Positions 1 through 7,212 of a DNA stretch of 63,760 bases are shown piece after piece. The DNA lies in assembly GCA_947168905.1 (NCBI GenBank), contig CAMVNR010000003.1, positions 1 to 63,760 on the forward strand, given 5' to 3'. The notes under the pieces were generated by a model that searched no databases, was not told the DNA's origin, and saw nothing but the letters and a program-made list of their open reading frames with translations. Both the position numbers and the translations under genes were made by a program. This DNA is from an uncultured Lachnospiraceae bacterium (GTDB lineage: Bacteria > Bacillota > Clostridia > Lachnospirales > Lachnospiraceae). Position 1 is the stretch's first letter, and the number at the start of each line of letters is the position of its first letter.

Positions 1-1
1 A

Positions 2-43
2 CTGACTGAATTTTCAGTTGGCGTCTGACTGAATTTTCAATTG
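2..43. repeat. Direct repeat, 19 bp x 2
   Basis: Two 19-bp copies (2-20 and 25-43) differ at one base and are separated by 4 bp. Each begins CTGACTGAATTTTCA. They lie at the left edge of the AT-rich block. They could be part of a longer iteron-like array or the end of a mobile segment outside the window; with two copies the function cannot be told. Confidence 0.6.
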
Positions 44-307
44 ACAAAAACACCATTATCATACACAAAGAATATTAATGAAATGAGCTATAACTTTAAC
101 CTACTTGCTAATAAACTTGCTCAGGACAAGCAGAAAGGGCCTTTTGATTTTTATGACTTGGATTTGCGTGATGATGCGATGAAGAAGATGTTGATAACAG
201 CAAGCCCCAAAATAACTATAGGTAATAAAATATTGCTTGAATCATTGTTAGAATGCTATAATCCTGAGGCTAAAGTGAAGGATAGTGAGTTGATTGGATT
301 AATATAG
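41..307 (+). CDS. Short unrecognised ORF (88 aa), possible gene remnant
   Basis: An 88-codon frame opens with TTG at 41; an internal ATG at 83 would give 74 residues. Neither start has a Shine-Dalgarno sequence. The product is hydrophilic, lysine- and leucine-rich, with no signal peptide, membrane segment or motif I recognise. Its base composition is AT-rich like the rest of block 1-785 and unlike the GC-richer genes after it, so it may be a fragment of a horizontally acquired gene that begins outside the window. Confidence 0.25.
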   Translation: MTKTPLSYTKNINEMSYNFNLLANKLAQDKQKGPFDFYDLDLRDDAMKKMLITASPKITIGNKILLESLLECYNPEAKVKDSELIGLI

Positions 308-380
308 ACATATACTATTTATTCTTGGTATCGATTGATTGTAAAACATTTTTTTGTCCACGATTCGCGCCCGCAGTAAT

Positions 381-429
381 TGAAAAAGAGGCTGAACATC
401 CCAAAGCCTCAAATGAGATGTTCAGCCTT
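381..429 (-). terminator. Rho-independent terminator of yjzC-like gene
   Basis: A perfect 12-bp stem (389-400 with 417-428) encloses a 16-nt loop. On the minus strand it is followed closely by TTTTT (plus-strand A-run 383-387). It lies just downstream of the minus-strand gene at 435-629. Confidence 0.75.
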
Positions 430-434
430 ATACA

Positions 435-629
435 TTATGATTTACCCGACTTATTATTTGTTGGATCAATCATAATGTAGGTCTGGCCCGGCTTCCGCGT
501 CGGGGGCATAGGTTTACCTTTAATAACGGTGACTTCTTTGTTAAATCTACCACCGCGAGGACCTACTATTCCATACTGCCCAGATGCAGGAGCCTTTTCG
601 CCAGGCTTATACAGTTTTCTATCATCCAT
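435..629 (-). CDS. yjzC: YjzC-like small protein
   Basis: The 64-residue product carries the YjzC family signature: YKPGEKAPASGQY near the N terminus, then GPRGGR, a stretch VTVIKGKPMPPT and KPGQTY. The family is known from Bacillus and Clostridia as a small conserved protein of uncertain function, so only family membership is claimed. The ATG is preceded by a strong AAAGGAGG about 6 nt upstream. It has its own promoter (683-711, minus) and terminator (381-429), so it is a self-contained unit. It sits in AT-rich DNA abutting the damaged uxaB gene, which suggests it came with an insertion. Confidence 0.8.
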   Translation of the reverse strand: MDDRKLYKPGEKAPASGQYGIVGPRGGRFNKEVTVIKGKPMPPTRKPGQTYIMIDPTNNKSGKS

Positions 630-682
630 TTTAACACCTCCTTTCTTCTTGAAGTTTGCACATTGTTAGTTGTGCTACAGAT

Positions 683-711
683 AGTATAGCAAACACACGT
701 TCTGAATGCAA
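683..711 (-). promoter_or_regulatory. SigA-type promoter for yjzC-like gene
   Basis: On the minus strand, TTGCAT (706-711) and TATACT (683-688) are separated by 17 bp. The expected start lies about 40 nt upstream of the ribosome-binding site of the gene at 435-629. It fires away from uxaB. Confidence 0.65.
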
Positions 712-762
712 TATAGTGTCTTGCAATTTGTTGAAAAATGACAGAAAAATGATCGAAAACAT

Positions 763-2118
763 ATGACGTACTCTACACAAATTATTACCACAACCATCCT
801 CCAATTCGGTGAAGGCGGCTTTCTGCGTGCCTTTGCGGACTACTTTGTCCATGAGATGAATGAACAGGGGACTTACACCGGTAAGGTCGTTGTTGTCCAG
901 CCGATTGAGAAGGGATTGGTCGATACTTTAGAGCAGCAGGGCGGAAAGTACCATCTCTACATTCGCGGAATTCAGGAGGGAGAGAAGGTTTCCGACTGTG
1001 TCGAAGTGACATCTATATCAAGAGGCATCAATCCATATGAGGATTATGATGCCTTTCTTCAGTTGGCGGAAAATCCGGAGCTTCGCTTTATCATTTCCAA
1101 TGCGACGGAGGCGGGGATCGAATACATCGGTACGGAGAAGCTGAATGACCGGCCGCCGAAATCTTTCCCGGCGAAGCTGACAGCCTTTCTTTACCATCGA
1201 TATGAGCTCGGACATCCGGGCTTTATTATTCTTCCGTGTGAACTGATTGACGATAATGCGGCGGAACTGCTTGCTTGTATCAGGAAATACAGCGCGCTTT
1301 GGAATCTTGGGTCGGAATTCGGCAGATGGCTTGAAGAGAAGAACAGCTTCTGCAATACACTTGTGGATCGGATTACGCCCGGGTTCCCGCGGGATGACGA
1401 GAAGCTTCCTGAAATGATCGCGAAATGCGGCGGAGATCGGCTGATTGATACGACGGAGCCTTTTGCGCTGTGGGTGATCGAGGGCAATCATGAGGATGAA
1501 CTGCCGCTCGTGCGCTCCGGCCTTCCGGTTATCTGGACGGATAATGTGAAACCTTATAAGAAGCGGAAGGTTCGCATCCTGAACGGAGCGCATACGTCCA
1601 TGGTTCCGGCGGCGCTTCTCTATGGACTCGATACGGTAGGGGAAGCCATGAAGGACGGCGTGATCCGGCCGTTTCTGGAAAAGTGTGTCAGGGAAGAGAT
1701 ACTTCCTGTTCTCGGCGAAGGAAACGGAAACCGCGAATTTGCCGACTCGGTTTTTGAACGCTTCGAGAATCCTTTTATCCGTCACCGCCTGCAGTCGATT
1801 GCGCTGAACTCGATCAGTAAGTTCAGGGTACGATGCCTGCCGACGATGAAGGAATATCGGGAAAAGTTTGGGAAGAATCCTGAGTGCCTGTGCTTCTCCC
1901 TGGCTGCGCTCATTGCCTTTTATAAGAAGGGCACACCGGAGGACGATCCGGAACTGATCGGGAGAATTCAGAAGGGAGAGTTCCGGGAACTGCTGGCTGA
2001 CGAAAGTCTGTTTGGCGAAGATCTTTCTGTATTTGCCGAGGATGCGAAGGCGAATTTTGACCGCATCATGAATGAACCCAGATCCGCCTGGTTCAGCTTT
2101 ATGGAGAAGCGCATATGA
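763..2118 (+). CDS. uxaB: Tagaturonate reductase, 5'-truncated
   Basis: This NAD-dependent enzyme of hexuronate catabolism interconverts D-tagaturonate and D-altronate. The 451-residue product belongs to the mannitol dehydrogenase superfamily. The Rossmann-entry motif LQFGEGGFLRAF is at residues 13-24 and the family NGAHTSM active-site motif lies near residue 272. E. coli UxaB has 483 residues, and about 30 N-terminal residues that normally precede the LQFGEG motif are absent. They are replaced by about 10 codons of AT-rich sequence. The ATG at 763 lacks a Shine-Dalgarno site, and the only promoter nearby points the other way. I infer that the native start was lost when the upstream block inserted near 785, so expression and activity are doubtful. 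It overlaps uxaA by 4 nt. Confidence 0.85.
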   Translation: MTYSTQIITTTILQFGEGGFLRAFADYFVHEMNEQGTYTGKVVVVQPIEKGLVDTLEQQGGKYHLYIRGIQEGEKVSDCVEVTSISRGINPYEDYDAFLQLAENPELRFIISNATEAGIEYIGTEKLNDRPPKSFPAKLTAFLYHRYELGHPGFIILPCELIDDNAAELLACIRKYSALWNLGSEFGRWLEEKNSFCNTLVDRITPGFPRDDEKLPEMIAKCGGDRLIDTTEPFALWVIEGNHEDELPLVRSGLPVIWTDNVKPYKKRKVRILNGAHTSMVPAALLYGLDTVGEAMKDGVIRPFLEKCVREEILPVLGEGNGNREFADSVFERFENPFIRHRLQSIALNSISKFRVRCLPTMKEYREKFGKNPECLCFSLAALIAFYKKGTPEDDPELIGRIQKGEFRELLADESLFGEDLSVFAEDAKANFDRIMNEPRSAWFSFMEKRI

Positions 2119-3512
2119 GACTTCTGACCATTCATCCATCGGACAATGTTGCCATAGATACGGACACCGGGTTTAAGATCGCGCGCCGGGATATCGGTGC
2201 GGGTGAACGGATTATCAAGTACGGGAACCCGATCGGGGAGGCTGTTAAAGCGATTCCGAAAGGGACTGTTGTCCATACCGACAATATGAGAACGCTTCTC
2301 CGCGAAAGCGAGGCGTACGAATATCGGCCGGAAAAGTCTGCAGCGGCTGAGGCGGATGTTTCTGGGATTCCTGAGACTTTTCTTGGCTTTTCAAGAAAAG
2401 ATGGCTCTGTTGGGATCAGAAATGAGCTCTGGATTGTTCCGACCGTCGGCTGCGTCAACAACATTGCGGAGAAGCTTGCCAGGGATTGCGGCGGCTCTGC
2501 GCTGACACATCCGTACGGCTGCTCTCAGCTTGGGGATGATCATCGGATGACGCAGCTGATCCTGAAGGGCTTGTGCAGGAATCCGAATGCCGGCGGAGTG
2601 CTTGTGATCGGTCTCGGCTGCGAGAACAATACGATGGAATCCTTCAGAGTGCTCCTTTCGGATGCGGATCAGTCGCGGCTCCGTTTTCTGATTTGTCAGG
2701 ATGTCGAAGATGAGCTGGCAGAAGGGAAAAAGCTGATCGGAGAGCTCCTTTCGCGGATGGAAAAAGATCATCGAGTTCCGTGTCCGGTTTCCTCCCTTCG
2801 CATCGGTCTCAAGTGCGGGGGTTCGGACGGGTATTCCGGGATTACAGCGAATCCGCTTCTCGGGCGTTTTACGGACCGGCTCATTTCTTGTGGCGGCGCG
2901 GCTGTTCTGACGGAAGTTCCTGAGATGTTCGGCGCGGAAAAACTCCTGATGAACAGAGCAGTAAATGAATCTGTTTTTCACGATATCGTTGATCTCATCA
3001 ATCGTTATAAAAAGTACTTTGTTTCTCACGGACAGACGGTTTACGAGAATCCCTCTCCTGGGAATATTGCCGGAGGAATCTCTACACTGGAGGATAAATC
3101 TCTTGGCTGCACGCAGAAAAGCGGCAGCGCTCCGGTGATGGGGGTTCTGAATTACGGAGACCAGATCCGTTCCGGCGGCTTATGGCTTCTGGAAGGCCCT
3201 GGCAATGACATCGTTGCCTGCACCAATCTTGCCGCAACAGGCTGCAGTATGATACTTTTTACAACCGGAAGAGGCACCCCGATGGGAAGCTTCGTGCCGA
3301 CGGTGAAGGTGAGCTCCAACACTGCACTTGCAGAGAGGAAAAGAAACTGGATTGATTTTGATGCCGGAGCATTGCTGTCGGCCGATTCACCAGATGAGCT
3401 TGATGATGCTTTCTGGAACTACGTGCTGAGTGTTGCCGAGGGGAAAGAGACCAGGAATGAAGTCAATGGCTGCAGGGAAATTGCGATATTTAAGGATGGG
3501 GTGATATTGTAG
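2115..3512 (+). CDS. uxaA: Altronate dehydratase
   Basis: This enzyme dehydrates D-altronate to 2-keto-3-deoxygluconate, the step after UxaB in galacturonate catabolism. The 465 residues comprise an N-terminal SAF-type domain (about 1-75) and the catalytic altronate/galactarate dehydratase region. The latter has motifs SVGIRNELWIVPTVGC (near 97-112) and LKCGGSDGYSG (near 231). E. coli UxaA has 495 residues, so this copy is close to full length. The ATG lies inside the uxaB stop (ATGA), indicating translational coupling in a uxaB-uxaA operon. No uxaC, kdgK or kdgA follows; the DNA downstream is scrambled, so the pathway is incomplete here. Confidence 0.92.
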   Translation: MRLLTIHPSDNVAIDTDTGFKIARRDIGAGERIIKYGNPIGEAVKAIPKGTVVHTDNMRTLLRESEAYEYRPEKSAAAEADVSGIPETFLGFSRKDGSVGIRNELWIVPTVGCVNNIAEKLARDCGGSALTHPYGCSQLGDDHRMTQLILKGLCRNPNAGGVLVIGLGCENNTMESFRVLLSDADQSRLRFLICQDVEDELAEGKKLIGELLSRMEKDHRVPCPVSSLRIGLKCGGSDGYSGITANPLLGRFTDRLISCGGAAVLTEVPEMFGAEKLLMNRAVNESVFHDIVDLINRYKKYFVSHGQTVYENPSPGNIAGGISTLEDKSLGCTQKSGSAPVMGVLNYGDQIRSGGLWLLEGPGNDIVACTNLAATGCSMILFTTGRGTPMGSFVPTVKVSSNTALAERKRNWIDFDAGALLSADSPDELDDAFWNYVLSVAEGKETRNEVNGCREIAIFKDGVIL

Positions 3513-3552
3513 TTATTAACCAGCTTGTGAAGTTGGCAGATAGACATGATGA

Positions 3553-3780
3553 AACATAGTTCTTGGCGCCGGTACCTGGGGAATGGCGCTTGCGAGAATG
3601 CTCAGTAATTCCGGCCACGAAGTCACGGTCTGGTCGGCGCTTCCGGAGGAGATCCGCGAGCTTCAAAAGACGCTGCAACAGAAGAATCTGCCGGATATGG
3701 TTATTCCGAAAGAGATCATCTTTACAGAGGATATCGAGGAAGCCTGCAAAGGCAGAGAAATATTGCTCTTCGCGGTCTCG
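3553..3780 (+). pseudogene. gpsA: gpsA remnant (glycerol-3-phosphate dehydrogenase, N-terminal piece)
   Basis: The frame beginning at 3553 (after a TGA at 3550) reads IVLGAGTWGMALARML and then GHEVTVWS. This is the NAD(P)-binding N terminus of NAD(P)H-dependent glycerol-3-phosphate dehydrogenase. Similarity runs to about FAVS at 3780 and then stops abruptly, leaving about 75 of roughly 330 residues. There is no proper start codon: ATA stands where the first methionine would be expected. The frame continues into unrelated sequence that belongs, in another frame, to the helix-turn-helix remnant. It is a decayed or recombined fragment without likely function. Confidence 0.75.
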
Positions 3781-3781
3781 C

Positions 3782-4105
3782 ACTGTTCAAACCCTCGTTG
3801 CAGAGGGGAGAAGTGTAGAAGAGATCATGGCGGCAACTGGGCTGAAACGTGCCTCGATCAATTCTTACCTTCCGTATAAGAACCTGGCCTTTAATCTCGA
3901 CCAGACAATGGTAAATGCAGACCATCACCGTGTGTTCCGTCGCCGGGTGAAGGCTGTGAAGGAACTGAAGACTCGCACAGCGCTCCCGGATGAGATGGAG
4001 TTCCTGTGGAAAGCCATCATCGCCTTTGAGAATTATCCCTTCAAAACGTCGGGACGCGGTAGCTGGGAGGGTGTGAAGTTACACCTATACAGACAGAAAA
4101 AGTGA
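3782..4105 (+). pseudogene. Helix-turn-helix protein remnant (C-terminal piece)
   Basis: About 107 residues ending at 4105. The first part looks like a helix-turn-helix (EGRSVEEIMAATGLKRASIN), followed by an arginine/lysine-rich middle and a tail with FKTSGRGSWEGVKL. I do not recognise the family firmly. The frame is open back to 3563, but the upstream part only reads the gpsA remnant out of frame. The coding part therefore begins at the gpsA junction near 3780 with no start of its own. This suggests a deletion or recombination joined the 5' end of one gene to the 3' end of another. Confidence 0.5.
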
Positions 4106-4246
4106 TACAGACTACAAGAAGGACTGCCAGAAAGAGGACTTACACCCGGATTTCTCTCGTGAGCAGGGCAGAAGCATTCTTGGAGAAGATGAAGCAGAGA
4201 AGAGCGAGAAAGCGGGAAGACGAGGCGTAATACGCTCACATCCCAT

Positions 4247-4274
4247 TTGCTTTTTCGCTTTTTTGTGCTATACT
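4247..4274 (+). promoter_or_regulatory. SigA-type promoter orphaned by IS66 (original nitroreductase promoter)
   Basis: TTGCTT (4247-4252) and TATACT (4269-4274) are separated by 16 bp, 6 bp before the target site. If the IS66 element and one copy of the duplication are removed, this promoter lies about 37 bp upstream of the nitroreductase ATG with a good ribosome site between. Confidence 0.65.
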
Positions 4275-4279
4275 GTAGC

Positions 4280-4287
4280 TATCATTA
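4280..4287 (+). repeat. IS66 target site duplication, left copy
   Basis: TATCATTA immediately before the left inverted repeat; an identical copy is at 7187-7194. An 8-bp duplication is the usual size for IS66. Confidence 0.95.
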
Positions 4288-4321
4288 GTAAATGGTAAAC
4301 CATGAGTGCCAGGTAAATTTT

Positions 4322-4345
4322 AAAGCCGTCACAACGGACGGCTTT
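4322..4345 (-). terminator. Hairpin at 3' end of IS66 tnpC
   Basis: A perfect 9-bp stem AAAGCCGTC/GACGGCTTT surrounds a 6-nt loop (4331-4336). It is 12 bp after the tnpC stop on the minus strand and is followed by a T-rich stretch. It may also shield the transposase from outside transcription. Confidence 0.6.
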
Positions 4346-4357
4346 ATACAAACATTA

Positions 4358-6031
4358 TCACTTGTTGTCAGCTGAGATGCTTTCCTTCGGCTGTTCCTGC
4401 TTCATTCTGCAGGTGTCCGGCAGCTTTTCGGACCACGGAAGCAGGTCTTCCAGATACGACAGCTCCTCAAACTCCCCGTGCTTCGGGATCTCCTCCAGAA
4501 GGTACTTGAAGTACTCATAAGGCTTCAGACTGTTAGCTTTGGCGGTCTCTGCCAGGCTGTACCAGATTGAACTGGCCTTTGCTCCTGAGATCGTGTCGAT
4601 GACCTGCCAGTTCTTCTTCCCAAGACAGAAGGGCCGGATCGCTCTCTCGGCTGCGTTATTGTCAATCGGAACTTCTCCATCCTCAAGGAAAACCCGAAGA
4701 TAGGACTCCTGATTAATACAGTATTCTATCGCTTTCCCAGTTCCGGATTTCGGTGCGATTTTCTGCCCTTCGTTTTTCAGGGTCGAGAAAAAGGCATCCA
4801 CGAGCGGTTTGATCCGCTCCTGACGCTGATTCACTCGTTCTTCCGGCGACAGCTCCTTGAAAAGCTTCTCGAAATGATACATGGCATCAATGATGCCGAT
4901 TGCGCTCTGGGCAAATGTCCCTTTGGCGTTTTTTCCGAGTGTCTTTACGACATCTGCGAACTTCCTTTTTGCGTGCGCCCAGCACCCGGCGACTTTCAGG
5001 TCCTTCTTTTCTTTCTCGAGTGTGTGATAGACCTGATATCCGTCCGTAACACAGACTCCGCTGAAATCCTTGAGGAACTCTCTCGGATGATCGGCTTTCC
5101 GGGTCTTCTGGTATTCATACAGGATAAACGGATGACTCTCAAGTTCTCCCGAACGGTAAACCCACATGTAGCTCTTACTGCCGGCTTCCCGTCCGTCCTT
5201 GTTTACCAGACACGGCGTTTCATCCGCCTGCATGACATGACAGCGGAAGCATTCCTGCTTCAGCCTTTCATACAGCTTTGAGAGATAGCGGTCGGAGCAG
5301 GTGTTAATCCAGTTGCAGATGTCCTGAGGAAGGATCCGTACATCATCGATCCGCTCGATTTCATCCGAAAAGCGTTTCACCGGAACGGCATTCACAAACT
5401 TTGCGTTCGCTACCGCCGCAACAAAAGCAGGTGTCGCGATACTGTTTCGAAGAAGATCCTGCGGTCTTTCAGCTTTGACGATCATTCTGGATGTAGTACC
5501 CTTGTAAACCGCTACATGATGCTCTAATACCCTGAGATAGGACGGAACCATTTCAACCCGTTCGTATACCTCATCAGGAAGCTGCTTCCATTTCCCGTCA
5601 GGGAAGTACTCCAGCAGTTGCTCCCGGCTGAGCGTATGAGGGACGATTTCCCGCTCCCTGATCTTACTGAGGTCTTCTTTCCGCTTACCGACAGGCTTTT
5701 TGCGTTTATAGCTGATTTCCTGTACTTCCTGATTCTCCTCCGGTTCTTCGGATTCGGACAGTTCATCCTTATAAAGGTCTACTGTCACTTCGGTTTCGTT
5801 GAAGATCAGGACATACTGGTTGTCTGGTTCCGAAAGATTCTTCTCGGACTTCCTGCCGAAACGGGCCTGCCTGAGGGATGCGACTTCTTCGGTCAGCAGC
5901 GAAATGCTCTTATTCAGCTGGTCGACCGTACTCTTCAGGGCTTCACTCTGGGAGTTTGCCATTTGAAGCATTGTGATCAATGTTTGTTTGTCAAGGTTCA
6001 TCAGGTTTTCCTGAGACTGATCCATCTGCAC
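4358..6031 (-). CDS. tnpC: IS66 family transposase TnpC
   Basis: This is the DDE transposase of the element (557 residues). It has an N-terminal leucine-zipper-like coiled coil (about 15-55) and an acidic linker. The catalytic core shows D270 in QADETP, D330 in VTDGYQ and E462 in NNAAERA. The CxxC zinc-finger segment found in many TnpC proteins is not present in the 110-160 region. The start is taken as GTG at 6031, 8 nt after AAGGAGG; an ATG 6 nt further in is possible. It is the last gene of tnpA-tnpB-tnpC, separated from tnpB by a 332-bp spacer. Confidence 0.95.
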   Translation of the reverse strand: MQMDQSQENLMNLDKQTLITMLQMANSQSEALKSTVDQLNKSISLLTEEVASLRQARFGRKSEKNLSEPDNQYVLIFNETEVTVDLYKDELSESEEPEENQEVQEISYKRKKPVGKRKEDLSKIREREIVPHTLSREQLLEYFPDGKWKQLPDEVYERVEMVPSYLRVLEHHVAVYKGTTSRMIVKAERPQDLLRNSIATPAFVAAVANAKFVNAVPVKRFSDEIERIDDVRILPQDICNWINTCSDRYLSKLYERLKQECFRCHVMQADETPCLVNKDGREAGSKSYMWVYRSGELESHPFILYEYQKTRKADHPREFLKDFSGVCVTDGYQVYHTLEKEKKDLKVAGCWAHAKRKFADVVKTLGKNAKGTFAQSAIGIIDAMYHFEKLFKELSPEERVNQRQERIKPLVDAFFSTLKNEGQKIAPKSGTGKAIEYCINQESYLRVFLEDGEVPIDNNAAERAIRPFCLGKKNWQVIDTISGAKASSIWYSLAETAKANSLKPYEYFKYLLEEIPKHGEFEELSYLEDLLPWSEKLPDTCRMKQEQPKESISADNK

Positions 6032-6363
6032 TTTGGCATCCTCCTTTTCGGATTTCTGATGCTTTTATTATACCAGAAATCCAGGAAAAACGCCAGGTTT
6101 AAGTGGATCGGAGCCCCGGAGTCACCACATTTTATCCGTCATTATGACGAATAAAAACCAAGGAAAAATGCGACTTTCGCACTTCCTCCCATCCATCTGA
6201 GGCCTCTTCAGAGCGCTTCAGGAGCAGGAGCAAAATGATCCCCTCAATGGGGAGTACCTGCCTGAATGTCGCTTCAGATACGCTTAAATACGGAAAGCGC
6301 CCTCGTTTGGAGAGATAAAAACCGGCTGAAATTTCTACCTTTTGCACAAAAGCAGGAATCCCA
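6032..6363. other. Spacer between tnpB and tnpC inside IS66
   Basis: This 332-bp stretch holds the tnpC ribosome site (AAGGAGG near 6045) and otherwise no gene I can support. A 79-codon minus-strand frame (6132-6371) overlaps the start of the spacer but lacks a ribosome site and recognisable similarity. Confidence 0.5.
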
Positions 6364-6723
6364 TTAAGCAATCTCGGAGATGTCCGCTTCCCGGATAGTA
6401 GAGCGCTGTATGATCGAAAAGCCCTGCATCAGAAGCCGGAAGTCCTCTCTGGAGATTGACATGACTTCTTCTGAGGTTCTGGGCCACTGCAAGCGGCCGG
6501 CTTCGATCCTTTTATATAGAAGACAGAAGCCGTCTCCCTCCCAGACCAGACCTTTGATCCGGTCGGATTTCCTTCCGCAGAACAGGAAGAGGACGTTTTT
6601 CTGAAAGGGATTAAGCTGAAACTGCTGCTTCACAATTGTAGCCAGACCATCGATGCCACGTCTCATATCCGTCCGGCCGGGTGCAATATAGACCTCGCGG
6701 AACCCGGCAGCGTCATTCAGCAT
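6364..6723 (-). CDS. tnpB: IS66 accessory protein TnpB
   Basis: The 119-residue protein has the IS66 Orf2 signature: APGRTDMRRGIDGL, then VLFLFCGRKSDRIKGLVWE and DGFCLLYKR. The family is needed together with TnpA for IS66 transposition, but its biochemical role is not settled. The start overlaps the tnpA end by 11 nt (ATGCTGAATGA), implying translational coupling. Length is typical, with no sign of damage. Confidence 0.95.
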   Translation of the reverse strand: MLNDAAGFREVYIAPGRTDMRRGIDGLATIVKQQFQLNPFQKNVLFLFCGRKSDRIKGLVWEGDGFCLLYKRIEAGRLQWPRTSEEVMSISREDFRLLMQGFSIIQRSTIREADISEIA

Positions 6724-7066
6724 TCAGGAGTACCTCCTTCATTAGGCTCAGGATGCCTTCGGAGACTCCGTGATTGATTTCGATCACAAGAGATCCTTTC
6801 CGAATGATGATACATGCGGTACTGTTGTCAGCTGAGACAGCAGTATCCGGAACCCGGACAAGAGCGGGCGCCGAGTCCATGACCGCCGGAGTGGGCTGTG
6901 CCGCCTGAATAAGCTGCTCGCGGATCCGGCGCAGGCGATAGTAATAGCTGTTTTCACTGATGTTGTTGTCCGCGCACCATTGTCTGATCGTAAGTCCGCT
7001 GGCTTTTTGCTCCCGGATCATGGCAGCCCAGTTTTGGTCACGGATGGATTGGACGATTTCGTTCAT
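6713..7066 (-). CDS. tnpA: IS66 accessory protein TnpA
   Basis: A helix-turn-helix protein of about 117 residues with the sequence SGLTIRQWCADNNISENSYY, typical of IS66 TnpA, which probably binds the element ends. The ATG at 7066 is chosen because TACCTCCTGG (an AGGAGG site on the minus strand, 7071-7080) lies 4-9 nt upstream; a longer frame to 7087 would include the ribosome site itself. It is the first gene of the transposition operon. A near-perfect inverted repeat (7089-7115) just upstream may be its promoter or operator region. Confidence 0.92.
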   Translation of the reverse strand: MNEIVQSIRDQNWAAMIREQKASGLTIRQWCADNNISENSYYYRLRRIREQLIQAAQPTPAVMDSAPALVRVPDTAVSADNSTACIIIRKGSLVIEINHGVSEGILSLMKEVLLNAE

Positions 7067-7088
7067 GAGATACCTCCTGGAATTCAAC

Positions 7089-7115
7089 TTGGAAAACTTT
7101 ATAAAGTTTTTCCAA
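7089..7115. promoter_or_regulatory. Inverted repeat upstream of tnpA
   Basis: A 27-bp near-palindrome with arms TTGGAAAACTTT and AAAGTTTTTCCAA (one extra T on the right). It lies 22 bp upstream of the tnpA start. It could be a TnpA binding site or an RNA hairpin; the TTGGAA arm may double as a -35 box. The role is inferred from position only. Confidence 0.4.
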
Positions 7116-7186
7116 CTGCTTGATTTCAGGATGATTATCTCACAAATCAGGGGGGCTTGTCACGGCACCCATTATTTACCATTTAC

Positions 7187-7194
7187 TATCATTA
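7187..7194 (+). repeat. IS66 target site duplication, right copy
   Basis: TATCATTA follows the right inverted repeat directly and matches 4280-4287 perfectly. Confidence 0.95.
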
Positions 7195-7212
7195 CAACAA
7201 GGGAGGCACAAC

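Larger units (their letters stand above)
4106..4287. other. Degenerate sequence, then promoter region of the nitroreductase gene
   Basis: Between the helix-turn-helix remnant and the IS66 left end there is arginine/lysine/glutamate-rich open sequence up to about 4230 without a recognisable gene. The last 40 bp hold the promoter described separately (4247-4274) and the 8-bp target duplication (4280-4287). Confidence 0.4.
4288..7186 (-). mobile_element. IS66-family insertion sequence (complete, 2899 bp)
   Basis: The element has 23-bp terminal inverted repeats (4288-4310 and 7164-7186) that match at 20 positions and begin GTAAATGGTAAA. It is flanked by a perfect 8-bp duplication TATCATTA. It carries tnpA, tnpB and tnpC in the standard IS66 order on the minus strand, all apparently intact. 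The perfect duplication and intact genes suggest a recent insertion and possible activity. It lies between the nitroreductase promoter and its coding sequence. Confidence 0.97.

Noticed and set aside
41-75. TTGACA at 41-46 as a promoter for the short ORF
   Set aside because: No -10 box at 16-18 bp; the nearest AT-rich hexamers are at 10 and 24 bp.
1018-2139. Long minus-strand frame (373 codons) opposite uxaB
   Set aside because: It is an antisense shadow of a recognised gene, without ribosome site or similarity.
6132-6371. 79-codon minus-strand frame inside IS66
   Set aside because: Lacks a ribosome site and does not match known IS66 accessory proteins.
7100-7200. Outward promoter from the IS66 right end driving nitroreductase
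   Set aside because: Some AT-rich hexamers exist, but no pair with acceptable spacing was convincing.
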